From Margaritifera margaritifera (Eukaryota > Mollusca > Bivalvia > Unionida > Margaritiferidae): a stretch of 64,000 nucleotides of DNA. Of the stretch, positions 1 to 10,469 are shown in pieces. The first letter of the stretch is position 1. Each line of letters begins with the position of its first letter. The notes beneath the pieces are model-generated. The model was given only the letters and a program-made list of their open reading frames with translations, was not told the origin of the DNA and did no database searches. A program made the position numbers and the translations under genes. Location of the stretch: assembly GCA_029931535.1 (NCBI GenBank), contig JAQPZY010000861.1:186001-250000 (forward strand), in the 5' to 3' direction.

Positions 1-234
1 TGATCCTATCTTTCTCTGTTACCTTTAAGGATTTCACACATTGTTTACACTTTATATTACAGTCTCTTTACTGCATCAGCATCAAGTTGCAGGAAGACAA
101 ATTTATGCTGTAATAAGAAATAGGCTCTTCAGCAGCTGTTGCTCAAATGAAAACTAAGAATTTGTTCTTGTTATTCATCAGCTGTACATGAATATGCCTA
201 TAAATACTGATGTTCAGAAGTTTGTTATTTTCAG
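1..234 (+). other. RBM25 intron, 3' part
   Basis: The window opens inside an intron. The sequence is AT-rich without recognisable coding, and it ends in a pyrimidine-rich tract and an AG at 233-234 that serves as acceptor for the first exon seen. The RRM-coding exons of the gene must lie upstream of base 1. Confidence 0.7.
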
Positions 235-315
235 GGTATTGATGATATGGACATGGAAGATGACAAAAAGGAAATCATCAACAGAGAAATAAAAAGCTTT
301 AGAGATTTACATAAG
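235..315 (+). CDS. RBM25: RBM25 exon (first in window), start of the charged central region
   Basis: This 81-nt, 27-codon exon is phase 0 at both ends, preceded by TTTCAG and followed by GTAGGT. The translation includes MDMEDDKKEIINREIKSFRD, which matches the vertebrate RBM25 segment just before the Arg/Glu-rich region (EEDKRDLISREISKFRDTHK in human). RBM25 is a nuclear splicing regulator that binds exonic enhancers and associates with U1 snRNP. The exon is too short to be found as a free-standing ORF; its identity rests on the family match and on phase agreement with the next nine exons. Confidence 0.9.
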
Positions 316-2879
316 GTAGGTTATTGGCCACTCTCATGAAGAAGATATGGAATTGGATATTGTTTCTTTCTTTTGTTTCAGATAAAAAAGAAATGTCAGG
401 TTTCAAAGAAATCTACTCTTTATAATTACAGAAAATTTTTACATGTTGGCTCCTTACAAGTTCTGAATAAAGGTGTTCTGTCTGGGTCCAAGAAAACAAT
501 TTATAAAAATATTTTTATTCAAGAATTTAAGTTTTAAAAAAAAAAGTGCAGGTCATTTTTCTCATCACTATCGAATCTTGTTTGTCCAGACTTTGTTCAT
601 CCATAAATTTATGTTTATCTGAACAATATGTATCTCAAGGTGTGTAGATTTAATTTAACCCAAACTTGTTAGTATGAACTCCTGTTAGACCAGACGCTTA
701 TTGTTCCCTGTTACGAGTTTGAATAAATGAGATTCTACTTTATGGGGAAAAATTACTGTTGGAAAATTTATTAATTGTAAATCGAGCTACCTCATGGACT
801 ATCATGTATAAAGATATCTTGAAGTGCAACAAAATTATATCTCTTATAAACAAACAAAAAAAAAACTTTGAAAAGCCTGTATTTACATGCAGATTTTATA
901 TATAAAAAAATTTACATTCTTATTTTTAAAGATAATATAAAAATAGTTTTATATTTCAAGTTTTAATTTATTTTATAAATAAAAACGGATTATTTTCAAA
1001 TTCTGTCACCTATTAATTTTTTGATGTTTAAGATATATGAAAGTATTCTTTAATGTTTGCAGTATGTGACATAAAGACACTCAAGGACAAAAACTTTAAT
1101 GGTAATGGAACATGAAATCAGTCTGTTTGCATGTGACTGAGCACAGATTTATAGTTTATATGTCGATTTATTCCCCATTATGTTCGCACATAAACGAATC
1201 CTATATGGTTTATAGTGGTGATAATTACATGCTTTTGACATGTTTTTAATCATAAGAAATTTTTAATAGTATTTTTATCTCGGTATATTCTAAGCAAAAT
1301 TTGTTCGGTAAAAGATGACAAATATTTGAAAGATTTTTCACCCATCTGGGTTTGAAATTGTTTTCTTGCTAGACATACATGTAAAATGTACCTCTGGACA
1401 ATTTTCAGGCAGTAATCAGTTTAAATATCAGATCTAAAACAGGTTTAAAATAATATCTTTAACAAGAATGGTTTAGTAATCGAGGAAAGCAAAATATATT
1501 TTTGATGTGAATTTTCAAAAATTGTTCATTTGTGTGCAGCATTATTCAGAAATGAATCTATAGTCTAAAAATTAATACCTTAATCATCATCCATTGAAAT
1601 GCATCTATTTTTCTCCATTTTGATTAATGGGTTGTATTTCATTGATTCAAAAAATACTAGATTCTGTTGAACCTAAGTGGCAAGAATCTCGTCAACACGA
1701 AACAGCGCTATTTTATAAATTAAAGCCTGATTTGGTAAGTGTTTACATGTTTTCTTACAAAATGACAGGTCTTTCTCCCAGCCAGATTGATGCATGCTGT
1801 CAGGAAAGGTAAGCATAATAAACAAACGTGTAGTACAATTTTATTCTGCTAACAGTAGTGGAAAAGCAAAACAAAGTGGTCATTTTTCCAGCAACAGTGT
1901 CGGCATCAACACAATTGTTATGGTTGTGATTAAAGTTTTTCATTTGGGTGTAGGCTCAACAAGCAAGCCCTGGTTTGCTTGTTTAAGTGTTTGCTACAAA
2001 GTTTCAGCGATACCATTCCCTGTAAATGACACTTGATAGACTGAAGTGCCATTTCACTTTCCTTTGTTTATTGTTGTTTACTAAATGATTGCCTTGGGTT
2101 TGAATGTGAAGTACAAAAGAAGATTTAATTAAGGTTGTAAATCATTTTGTAATGGGGAAAATTCATCTAGGCTCAATATGTCTTGGTAGCTGTTTATAAC
2201 TGAACATTTTCCAGTGACCTGTACAAATTACAATCGAAGAAATTTTAATCAACCAGTGGAAATCATATATTCATTTGGCAATCTTCATGTTGGTCCAGTT
2301 TCATGGCAGGCAAAATACGGCGCCCATGGTTTGGTTTTCCCTTTTCATGTTTCACTACATACACGGTAATGCTGCCAGGATGCACAAGTGTGCTAATCAT
2401 GCCAAATTAACTGTTCGGTGATTTGAAATTGCTATGTACAAGAATTCACGCAATGAAACCTGAACTCACACAAATATAAATCGATGTTGTGTGAATAATC
2501 TAAATGAAGTCTGCCCATGTTCTGCTGTGTGTTAGGTCGTGTGTGTCCAGCAGCCTTTTTAATGAGTCTTTCACACTCCTAACAGTGCATGACCAGAAAT
2601 CCATTCAGGCGTGATCAAGACAATGGCCAGTTGTAAGTAGTAAAGGGATTGCTTTAAAGTCCCCACTGTGGGGACTTCTGACTTTGATCAGAATACTGAA
2701 GGTGTCATTGATAACTTGAAGACTTAATTCTTTGGATGCATCTCTGGGGACCTCTGATCCAATGGAAACAATTTAAGTTTCTCAGGATCGGAGTTGGCTA
2801 AGACTCGAATTGTATGTGATAAACTCCCAAAGAACAGAAAAAAAATTGATTAAAAATGTCAGAAGTTGTGGTCTTTGTT
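316..2879 (+). other. Intronic sequence, mostly unassigned
   Basis: This is the first part of an 11,619-bp RBM25 intron. No exon is recognisable. A segment near 1860-1960 resembles 50640-50720 in another RBM25 intron and is probably a low-copy repeat. A poly-C/poly-A run lies at 2886-2908. Short open frames at 1627-2036 show no family resemblance and are taken as chance. Confidence 0.5.
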
Positions 2880-2884
2880 AAAGC

Positions 2885-3150
2885 CCCCCCCCCCCAAAAA
2901 AAAAAAAACTAGCCATGCACATACCTCAGCAAACACAGATTGTGGGAAGGGTGTGCACAGGCTAACATTCATACTGCAATCAGAAACAGATTAACTTGCA
3001 CAAATGTTGACAGAATAATGCTAATACAGCTACAGGATGGTTCATATGAAGATTTCAGTTTTAACAGAGCACTGGATACATGGAAAGGAAAAAGGAACAG
3101 CACATGTTCAGGTGCTAATGGTAAGATTTATACCACCCTGTAATTTTCCT
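2885..3150 (+). pseudogene. hAT transposase C-terminal (dimerisation) relic
   Basis: A frame from about 2940 to 3110 encodes RIMLIQLQDGSYEDFSFNRA followed by LDTWKG. This is the tail of the hAT C-terminal dimerisation region in the ZNF862/DUF4371-like lineage. The same tail occurs at 49440-49510 as RLMLIQVEETSFEDFDFNRA, so the two are paralogous relics. Upstream, PQQTQIVGRV in another frame corresponds to the usual PLQTADCERVFS motif, so at least one frameshift separates the parts. No DDE catalytic region was found nearby, so the copy is truncated and inactive. Confidence 0.6.
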
Positions 3151-3239
3151 GACTACCTCCCTTTTTTAGAAGCCATGGGGAGAACTTCCCCTCTCCAGCT
3201 AATTCCTGGCAGCATCGCTGCATACATGTATAGGGGTTT

Positions 3240-4344
3240 GGGTCAGAGACAGTGTTTGGGATATAAACAATAGGCAATAATAATGTTTCTCTGGGTAGAT
3301 ATTGTTATACTGATAACATATTTGTCATGACTATTTAGCTGTAATGGCTTTAATAAATATAGAAGCATCACAAAAGGCAAGGACACGAGATGATGGCAGT
3401 TGCAGATTACTAGAGGTTAGTTACCCTACTTTACTAAGAAAGTTCTGATCTCAATATTTCCATGGGTTGCAGTTAACAAGTAAGTGGGATTTTCTTCTTA
3501 GTACTTTGAGTGTGGCAGTATGTACACTAATTGTTATGTTCATTTATATAGAGTTTCATGTACATGTTTACAGTGTACATCACCTAAAAACATTTCTTTG
3601 GCAAAACAACCAACAAAATGTACATGCAAGTGGTATGGACATAGGAGTATGAATGGTAAGGTAATCCATAGGTTATGTTCTATTTGAAATTGTTTGTGTC
3701 TGGGAAAATTTACATGACTGTTCCATGGGAATGCAGTTTTGATGGGTAAACAGGTACATTTGAGATTGTAATATAGGATTTTAAGTTCAATTTTTGAGCT
3801 GTCTACAATTTTCATACTTTATTTTTGTTGTTGTTGCTGTAACTTCTTTTTGCATACTGCAGATTTTTGTTTTTTAATTGGGAACAAAATATTTGTAAGA
3901 TTAGCATTTACAGTACAACTTCCTACAGGACATTGGAAGAAATTCTGCTGCATGGTGTTGTCATTGTATTGATGTGTGTCACAGCAAAATAAAAATTCAG
4001 CTTCATTCGTAATGAATTATAATTGATTAATATAATTTTTTAAAAATTCTTGTGATATTAATAACACTATACTGTGGCACATTTAATAAGGATTTGTCAC
4101 AAAAATACAATATAGAGTTGATCTGAACTCAGCTCGAACACCCTGGATCACTTGGACCTGTTTTAAGTCACAGCAGAAAGTTCATAATGATATTAAAGCT
4201 TGTTCACTTGCACTACAAATCTCATGAACGGATACGCTAAGGTCCATTGGGTGTTTGAGCTATTGAGGTTGTACTGTACATGCTTTTGTTTTCTATGCAA
4301 TTCGTGATTGTGAATCAAAATGGCATGATTCCCAGTTACTCATG
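3240..4344 (+). other. Intronic sequence without recognised features
   Basis: AT-rich intron DNA with short chance open frames on both strands (for example 3467-3652 and the minus strand 3540-3815). No protein family resemblance, splice-competent exon or structured repeat was seen. Confidence 0.5.
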
Positions 4345-4770
4345 AATTGGAAATTATTATGTGCCACAACTAAAATTTAATCTGCAAGCCATATAACTAT
4401 TGATTTGTCAGCAAATTGGAAATTTTAATGTGCCTTGACTAAAAATTAATCTGCATACCATACAACTATTGGTTTATGTCAGCAAATTGGCAATTCTTGT
4501 GCCACCATTTAAACTTAATCTGGAAACCATATAACTATTGAATTATGTCTGCAAATTGGAAATTATCATGTGCCACAACTAAAACTGAATCTGCAAACCA
4601 TATAACCATTGATTTATTTCAGCAAATTGGAAATTCCTATGTGCCACCATTTAAACTTAATCTGGAAACCATAAAACTATTGATTTATGTCGGCAAATTG
4701 GAAATTGTTATGTGCTACAACTAAAACTAAATCTGCAAACCATATAACCATTGATATATTTCAGCAAATT
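4345..4770 (+). repeat. Minisatellite, about six 71-bp units in a dimeric pattern
   Basis: Six imperfect head-to-tail units each contain a version of AATCTGCAAACCATATAACT, then ATTGATTTATGTCAGCAAATTGGAAATT-like sequence. Two sub-types alternate. One has GTGCCACAACT plus AATCTGCAAACC; the other has GTGCCACCATTT plus AATCTGGAAACC. The real expansion unit is therefore probably a dimer of about 143 bp. It lies wholly inside the RBM25 intron. Confidence 0.85.
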
Positions 4771-6767
4771 GAAAAGCATGGCATACTGATTTCCTAAATC
4801 TACAAACATCAACTCTCGCTGTGTTTAGATAATAAATAATTTATATTGAAGATAACTTTATAATCGTGAATTTAAGCTTTGATAGTGAACTTCCATACTT
4901 CCATGCAGTTGTGACCATAAACTATGTGGTCAGAGAGGTTTATAGTAATTGTATCATTTCATGCTTTTACGTAAATATACTTTATATAAAGGGAAACATT
5001 AAATTACTGAATTTACATCATAATTTGCAGTAATTGTCATCATAAATAATCGGAAACAGATATTGTAGGTGAGCTTTTCAGGTTGGAATAGTGCACTTTT
5101 CTTGGTGGGAGACATTATGGCAGGTGATTTTTCAGGCTGTTGAATGTAAAGATTATTATTTGGAAACAAAGTTTGAAAAATGACTTGAAAAGTAAAGCTA
5201 ATTTAGGAATAAAAATGTCTGATTTATTTATGTACAAAGTAAAATGATTCTTCTTGACATAAATGTGGATATTGAATTCTTTGGATGCTTTTTTTCTTTC
5301 TTGTACAGCTACTTTTTTCCCTTGAAAGTTTTAAATAGCAGACCATGTCCAATTGCAAATCTTTATATTTAACTTGTTTTTACTAAGAGAAACATTTAAC
5401 ATTTTAAAAAAATTTTAATCAGCAGAAAGATTGTTTTGTCTGTTGACCTCTTTTTATTTTCTTATCATTTGTCCTTTCAGTAGGGGAGGGGGGTAAGAAA
5501 GTTTAATTCGCTTGTATATTTCTATCTTGATAGCTCTTTTCAACACAAATCTACCAGGTTCTAAAGAGTATAACTTTATGCCTGGAGTCGAGGCGATCCA
5601 GGGACCCGGAGTAAAGTGAATCCCGAAGAAGCACCTCATACCATGAGTATTGCAAACTTAGCTACGTGTATATGTACACAGTCAGTTATAAACAGCATTG
5701 TATTCGTTTTCTTAAATCACTAGCTTTTTTATGTTCATGATGTAGAATTTAAACCTCCACTCTTTTATGATCATTGTGCAAATGAACTTTTTCCTGATTT
5801 AACAGAAAAATTAGAGACTATGGAAAAGGTTGGTGTCATTCTGAAGGGTTGACTGTTCAGTTTGCTAGCAGCTCTCATGAAGTACACCAGCTTATTTGTT
5901 TAATTTGTCTGTTCCTATATGTTATTAATAAATACTTCACACACTGTTCATTTGAAATGTTGAAAGTCATGACTTTCACTAGAATGACTGAGTTTAAAAA
6001 CCATCCTGCTCTTTTCATCTCATTTCAAGCTTGCCTGCACTAAGTGCAGGAGAGCTTATGCTATACCCCAGAGTCATATAGTTGGCATTGGTATTGGTGT
6101 TAGCAAATGTACACCTTTTTATGTTCAAGTCAGTATATGTGCAGGCAGTCTTTTATGTCTTGTGACAGCTCTATTTCTCGTCAAGTTGTATTTGTTACAT
6201 AAATCCAAATGTTATCTATTTTCATTGAATGTTCTGCAGAAAACAAGTGTTTTCTCCAGAACACATGATAGCGTAAATACCTGCCAAATTTAATGAACAC
6301 ACACACACTTTTAAAAATGAGTTACCTCAACAGTCATGCACAGTTGATTTGCTTTGAGTGTAACAAAACATGTAACATTTGTTAATGTTTACAAAGCTCA
6401 GTCTGATCATGTTAGTGCTTGACTTTTAGATCAACGCAATGAACAGGTGCTTACTAAGTGACCTTTTGCAATTGAGCAATGATACACTTTCATTGATTAG
6501 GCCATATCTAGTTATTAAAAGTGTTTTACAAGCTGCACTTGCTGAGGTTGTACAATTGCAGACATGCAGTTTTTGGTATTCGATGGTAGTGTATCTGCTG
6601 TTACATGCAGTTCTTATGCATACAACATAGTGCCTTTGTCATTACACATATTCGCAACCATTGTGCCAGTAATAAAGATAAATGATTGTCAGATTTATCT
6701 GTATTCATTAAAAGTTACTTATCAAAAACACATTTGTTTAAACAAAACAAAAGGGATCTATTCACGT
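4771..6767 (+). other. Intronic sequence without recognised features
   Basis: About 2 kb of AT-rich intron. Several short open frames (5849-6043, 6439-6630, 6564-6880) overlap in different frames, have no recognisable motif and are treated as chance. Confidence 0.5.
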
Positions 6768-7965
6768 ACCTGCCAACCGTTATGCTTTTGGCAAAATCAT
6801 TACGCTATTCTTCACTGAATTACGTCTTATGCAAGCTTGTATATGATTACACTTATCATTACATTAAAAAAAACAAATAAGGCAATAGAAGTTGCTTGTA
6901 ATGTTTATTATCATCTCGTTAATCACACCCATTGTAGAAATTTTAGAATATTCATTAAAAGAAGGCTTCTGCGCTACAGTAGCATACGAGTACACTTGTC
7001 CATCGTAGACCTACATGTACTTTCCTAACACTATCATTATGTTCTATTTATAACACCTGTATGGCATATTTCTTTCCTATATCAAAGAAAACAGACTGGT
7101 TTTCTACTTCTCAAACTTTGCCCTCAGATTTGTTGTTCTGATTCATATTTGGCAGAGAACCAGTCTATAACTAGTGGTGCTGAAGGCCATGTAGAATGGA
7201 TATTATTAAATGTGTGGGAGAGGAGAGAATTTTTCTAAATTTTGACAGGGATCAGGAAGAAGAAAAAAACCAGAATCCTCCAAAGACTTCAAAAGGAATG
7301 CATAAATGACATAATACAGTGCTCCAGTCTAGTGCAGCATCATGCCCGATGCAGGCTCTGTGGAATGGATTTTATGATTGGTCATGGTTGTAAATTTGAT
7401 TTGGAAAAACAAGTGTGGACGCCAGTGTGATAAATACAGAGGTGTTATTTACCGAGTTCTTAATAGAACATGGACTTCCCCAGTAACAGACCATGTTTGT
7501 CCTTTGTTTAAACATATGTTCCCAGATTCTGAAATTGCAGAAAATTATCTATGTGCAAAAACAAAAGCATCTAATATTGTTCAGTGTTTATCAAAAGATA
7601 CTTAACAGAAAATATCAGAGGCAATGAAAATTTGACCTTGCAGTGTTACTATGGACAGGAGTAGTGATTACAGTGGTTGAACCCCATTTGTGTTAGATAC
7701 TTTGATAATGAAAAAGGGAAAATCATGAGTGTTCTTCTTTCATTACCATTTGTTTAAATGTTACTGTTCCACTTGGATTGTGTCCAATTTTTTTTACAGG
7801 AACTGAAACTAGCTGCTGATTCAGGTTAATAGAAAATAAAAATGTTCAGTTTTCTTAAATTTGATTGAATTTATGGCATGTTAAATCTAGATTTCTCTCT
7901 TTTTGCTCAGATTACTCTTTATGCCTACTTTGATTACACTTTTGTTTCTCAAGGGGTTGGCAGGT
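6768..7965 (+). mobile_element. hAT-like DNA transposon copy with 11-bp terminal inverted repeats
   Basis: The left end ACCTGCCAACC (6768-6778) is the exact reverse complement of GGTTGGCAGGT at 7955-7965, giving a 1,198-bp element. The left subterminal region has repeated TTACG-type motifs. A second copy begins at 62921 (CCTACCAACC) and stays alignable through the end of the window, with shared landmarks such as AGATTTGTTGTTCTGATTCA and GATTTTATGATTGGTCATGG. A shared target duplication could not be identified. The internal coding region is a transposase relic, annotated separately. Confidence 0.7.
7330..7755 (+). pseudogene. Zinc-finger hAT transposase relic, N-terminal and early catalytic part
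   Basis: Broken frames encode a zinc-finger start (CRLCGMDFMIGHG) with C-x2-C, and then SEIAENYLCAKTKASNIVQC. In another frame they give SVTMDRSSDYSG and VRYFDNEKGKIMSVLLSLP, the stretch around the first catalytic Asp of hAT transposases. Compared with the copy at 63723-64000, the finger's second half (EKHLKRKKH) has been deleted here between 7408 and 7415. Frameshifts and stops interrupt the rest, and the C-terminal two thirds are missing, so this is an internally deleted, non-autonomous derivative. Confidence 0.65.
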
Positions 7966-8518
7966 GTGTTTTCATAGATAGATTTCTCATATACCCTTCT
8001 CCCCCAATAAATATTGTAAATCTCCCTATAAAAAAATGCCAGATGGGGAATTCCCCCATCTGTGTGAAAATCATGAAGAAATCAGTAGACAGTATGGTTC
8101 AAAATTGAATGCCAAATGTATAGGAGTCTTTCCAAGAGTGGTGGTGTTCTGTTGGAAAGCTTTAAGGATTTCCTCAGCTTGTTTGTGGTAAATAAAATGA
8201 CTTCTTTATTGTCAATTTGTTCAGTTTAAGTGTGTATGATCATTCCATTTACTATCTTTATCTCGGACAAGAATCCAAAAATAATCATGTTCAAAATAAT
8301 GAAAAATTTATATTTTAGGAGACATTCAGAGAACTTGAATGAAACTGGTGCCAGATTCCTTGGTTAATTAGTTCAGAGAATAATGGACCGATTCATTAAA
8401 AAGAGAGGGGGTCATGGGTCACTAAAAGTAATATATGCTCTAGGCTATTAAATTTGTGAAGTGGTTTTACCCTAAAATAAAAAAAAAATTAAGTTTTACT
8501 TTTTTTTTTAGGAGAGGC
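7966..8518 (+). other. Intronic sequence without recognised features
   Basis: AT-rich intron with an A-run near 8480 and a T-run near 8502 directly before the MITE. No coding resemblance was found. Confidence 0.5.
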
Positions 8519-8740
8519 TACCATATATACTCGCTTATGTGTCGAGTCCAGCTGCAAACAACATAGACCCTGATCTGCTTTTGCATAATGTGCCAGCAGA
8601 TCAGGCTCTCTTTTGTTTGTTCTTCTGATTACTCCTGATAAACTGCATAGACCCATATATACCGGCGCATTATGTGATGGCATATCTGGGTCTGTGCGGT
8701 TTGCAGTTGGACTTAACACCTAAGCGAGTACATATGGTAT
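8519..8740 (+). mobile_element. MITE with about 40-bp inverted repeats and TA duplication
   Basis: The left arm begins CCATATATACTCGCTTATGT (8521) and the right arm ends with ACCTAAGCGAGTACATATGG (8738). Reverse-complemented, the right arm aligns to the left over about 40 bp, through CCAGCTGCAAAC / CCAACTGCAAAC. Similarity continues inwards around the CATAGACCC / CAGACCC motifs. TA dinucleotides at 8519-8520 and 8739-8740 fit a Tc1/mariner-type target duplication. The interior of about 218 bp has no coding capacity, so this is a non-autonomous miniature element. Confidence 0.85.
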
Positions 8741-9421
8741 ATCCACATGATCATCACTATCCCATGCTCGGCATTCTTATTTTTTTGGGGGGACCTAAAG
8801 TATCTTGTGATGTTTGAAAAACTCTAAATGCAGATCTGCAGACGGAGAAAATAAAGAGTCAGTGTTATCAATGAACATGTAATAGATGATATACATGTAA
8901 GTTTGTTGATATGGTTGTTTTAATTTACTATTTCCTAATTTCAACAAGTAGATGAAAAGAGCAGTTTGGCTGTATTATACTAAGCTATCAAGGAAAGGAT
9001 ACTGTAATGGGTTACTACACACATTAGCAAATTTGACAAATCCAATATTTAAATTTATAAAAATGTCAAGGCATGTGCAATTCATTATTGCATAGTTTGT
9101 GTTTTTGTTTTCTTCAGAAGATCAGTGCATCCATTCAGAGCACATGTTCAGAAAAAAGCAATCAGTTTGTATTTATCAGATAATTAGCTTTTTTCATTGC
9201 ATCAAGGTATAATGGGTGTCATGTTTTATTCCGAGTTGTATTAAATGATCAGAAACTTTTAAAGAAAATTAAGAATTTGCTATATGTATGGAAGATCAAT
9301 TTTTTCTCTTCTACTGTTGGACTACATTTGGCTGGTTACAAAAATGAGTAACTGCATTTCTGTAACCATATGTCAGTTAAAGGATTTATAGACTTTCTTC
9401 ATTGTCAAAGAATGCAGCAAA
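8741..9421 (+). other. Intronic sequence without recognised features
   Basis: AT-rich intron DNA between the MITE and the next TIR element. No coding match, structured repeat or RNA gene was recognised. Confidence 0.5.
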
Positions 9422-10152
9422 CAGAGCTCCCACTAGCATTTCCATATTAGGGGTCAAGTGACCCCTAAGTTGTCAAATCCAGGAGTCACACTCCGATTTT
9501 TAGGAGTCACTGCTGATGGTTGATACTAATTGTGTTTTGAGTAATACGGTGCCTTATTTCCACTCTAAGGTAGTAAAACATGCATGACTGCTAACGATGT
9601 ATACTCACATCTGTCAGTGAATAATGTGCTTCCACTGGTCAACACAGTTTACTTTAAATCATCAGAATAAAAATACAGGACGGTTCCTGATTTTCAAGTG
9701 CGTTAGGCACCGGCTTACACCGTTCATAGTAACATGAGCTGATTATACCCGGGAAAAATGGTATTAAGACAGCTTTGTTCATTGCTCATCCAGAGGGATA
9801 TAGCAATTGACGGAGTCACAGTGGAGTAGGGTAGCTAAAAATGTCACTTTCACATGGTGTTTGTTCAATACTTTTGCTTAAAGGGATATTGGCCATTGAC
9901 TGACAGTCATACAGTGGAGTGGGGTAGCTAAAAATGTTGCTATCACTTGCCTAAAGGGATATTGGCATTGAACACAGAAAGTAAACAGAAATCCATGTGA
10001 CAATCACTAGAGGGAAAGACTTTAAACTCTTATTGCCAACATATTTACTTGGTTTGATTTATGCATTAATAATATGCAGTGAGAGCATATCATGTGTCAT
10101 CTTTGTCAAATCCTTGTAATTTATGCAGTATTTTGCACAAGTGGGAGCTCTG
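9422..10152 (+). mobile_element. Non-autonomous TIR element (hAT-like ends)
   Basis: CAGAGCTCCCACT (9422-9434) and AGTGGGAGCTCTG (10140-10152) form a perfect 13-bp inverted repeat around a 731-bp body. The CA-start and CCCAC composition resemble hAT termini. Flanking hexamers AGCAAA and AGCAGC match at four of six positions, so any target duplication is degraded. Inside, an approximately 90-bp motif with GGGATAT and GGGTAGCTAAAAATGT is repeated two to three times (9790-9975). No transposase coding was seen. Confidence 0.6.
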
Positions 10153-10469
10153 AGCAGCCTTTTTGTTTGAGGACGAAATTCTTGCATGCTTCATTCTTTG
10201 AAGATGGGTGGGGGTTGGAGTCTGGAATGCTCCACTTTTACTTTCCCTTTGATTGAAAATACTGCAGTCTTCAAACTAATGTGTGTAATACACTTCCAGA
10301 TAAACTGTGAAAAGATAATGACGATGTGGATGAAGAATTTAAGATATCTTTGCAAATGTAAATTGCTATACTAACATTTTTGGGGGAAAAATTTAGTCTT
10401 TTGAGGTAAAACTTACATAACTACATTTTTTTGTAGTAATTTTTAATATTCCACAACCATTTTTATGTC

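Noticed and set aside
1627..2036. Two short plus-strand frames that look slightly protein-like
   Set aside because: No family resemblance; part of the region resembles a dispersed repeat at 50.64 kb; no RBM25 exon is expected because phases and protein match across the intron.
4345..4770. Possible CRISPR-like array because of regular repeats
   Set aside because: Units are diverged along the whole length with no unique spacers, and the host is eukaryotic. It is a minisatellite.
7878..8108. 76-codon plus-strand frame
   Set aside because: It crosses the right inverted end of the 6768-7965 element into flanking DNA, so it cannot be a conserved gene.
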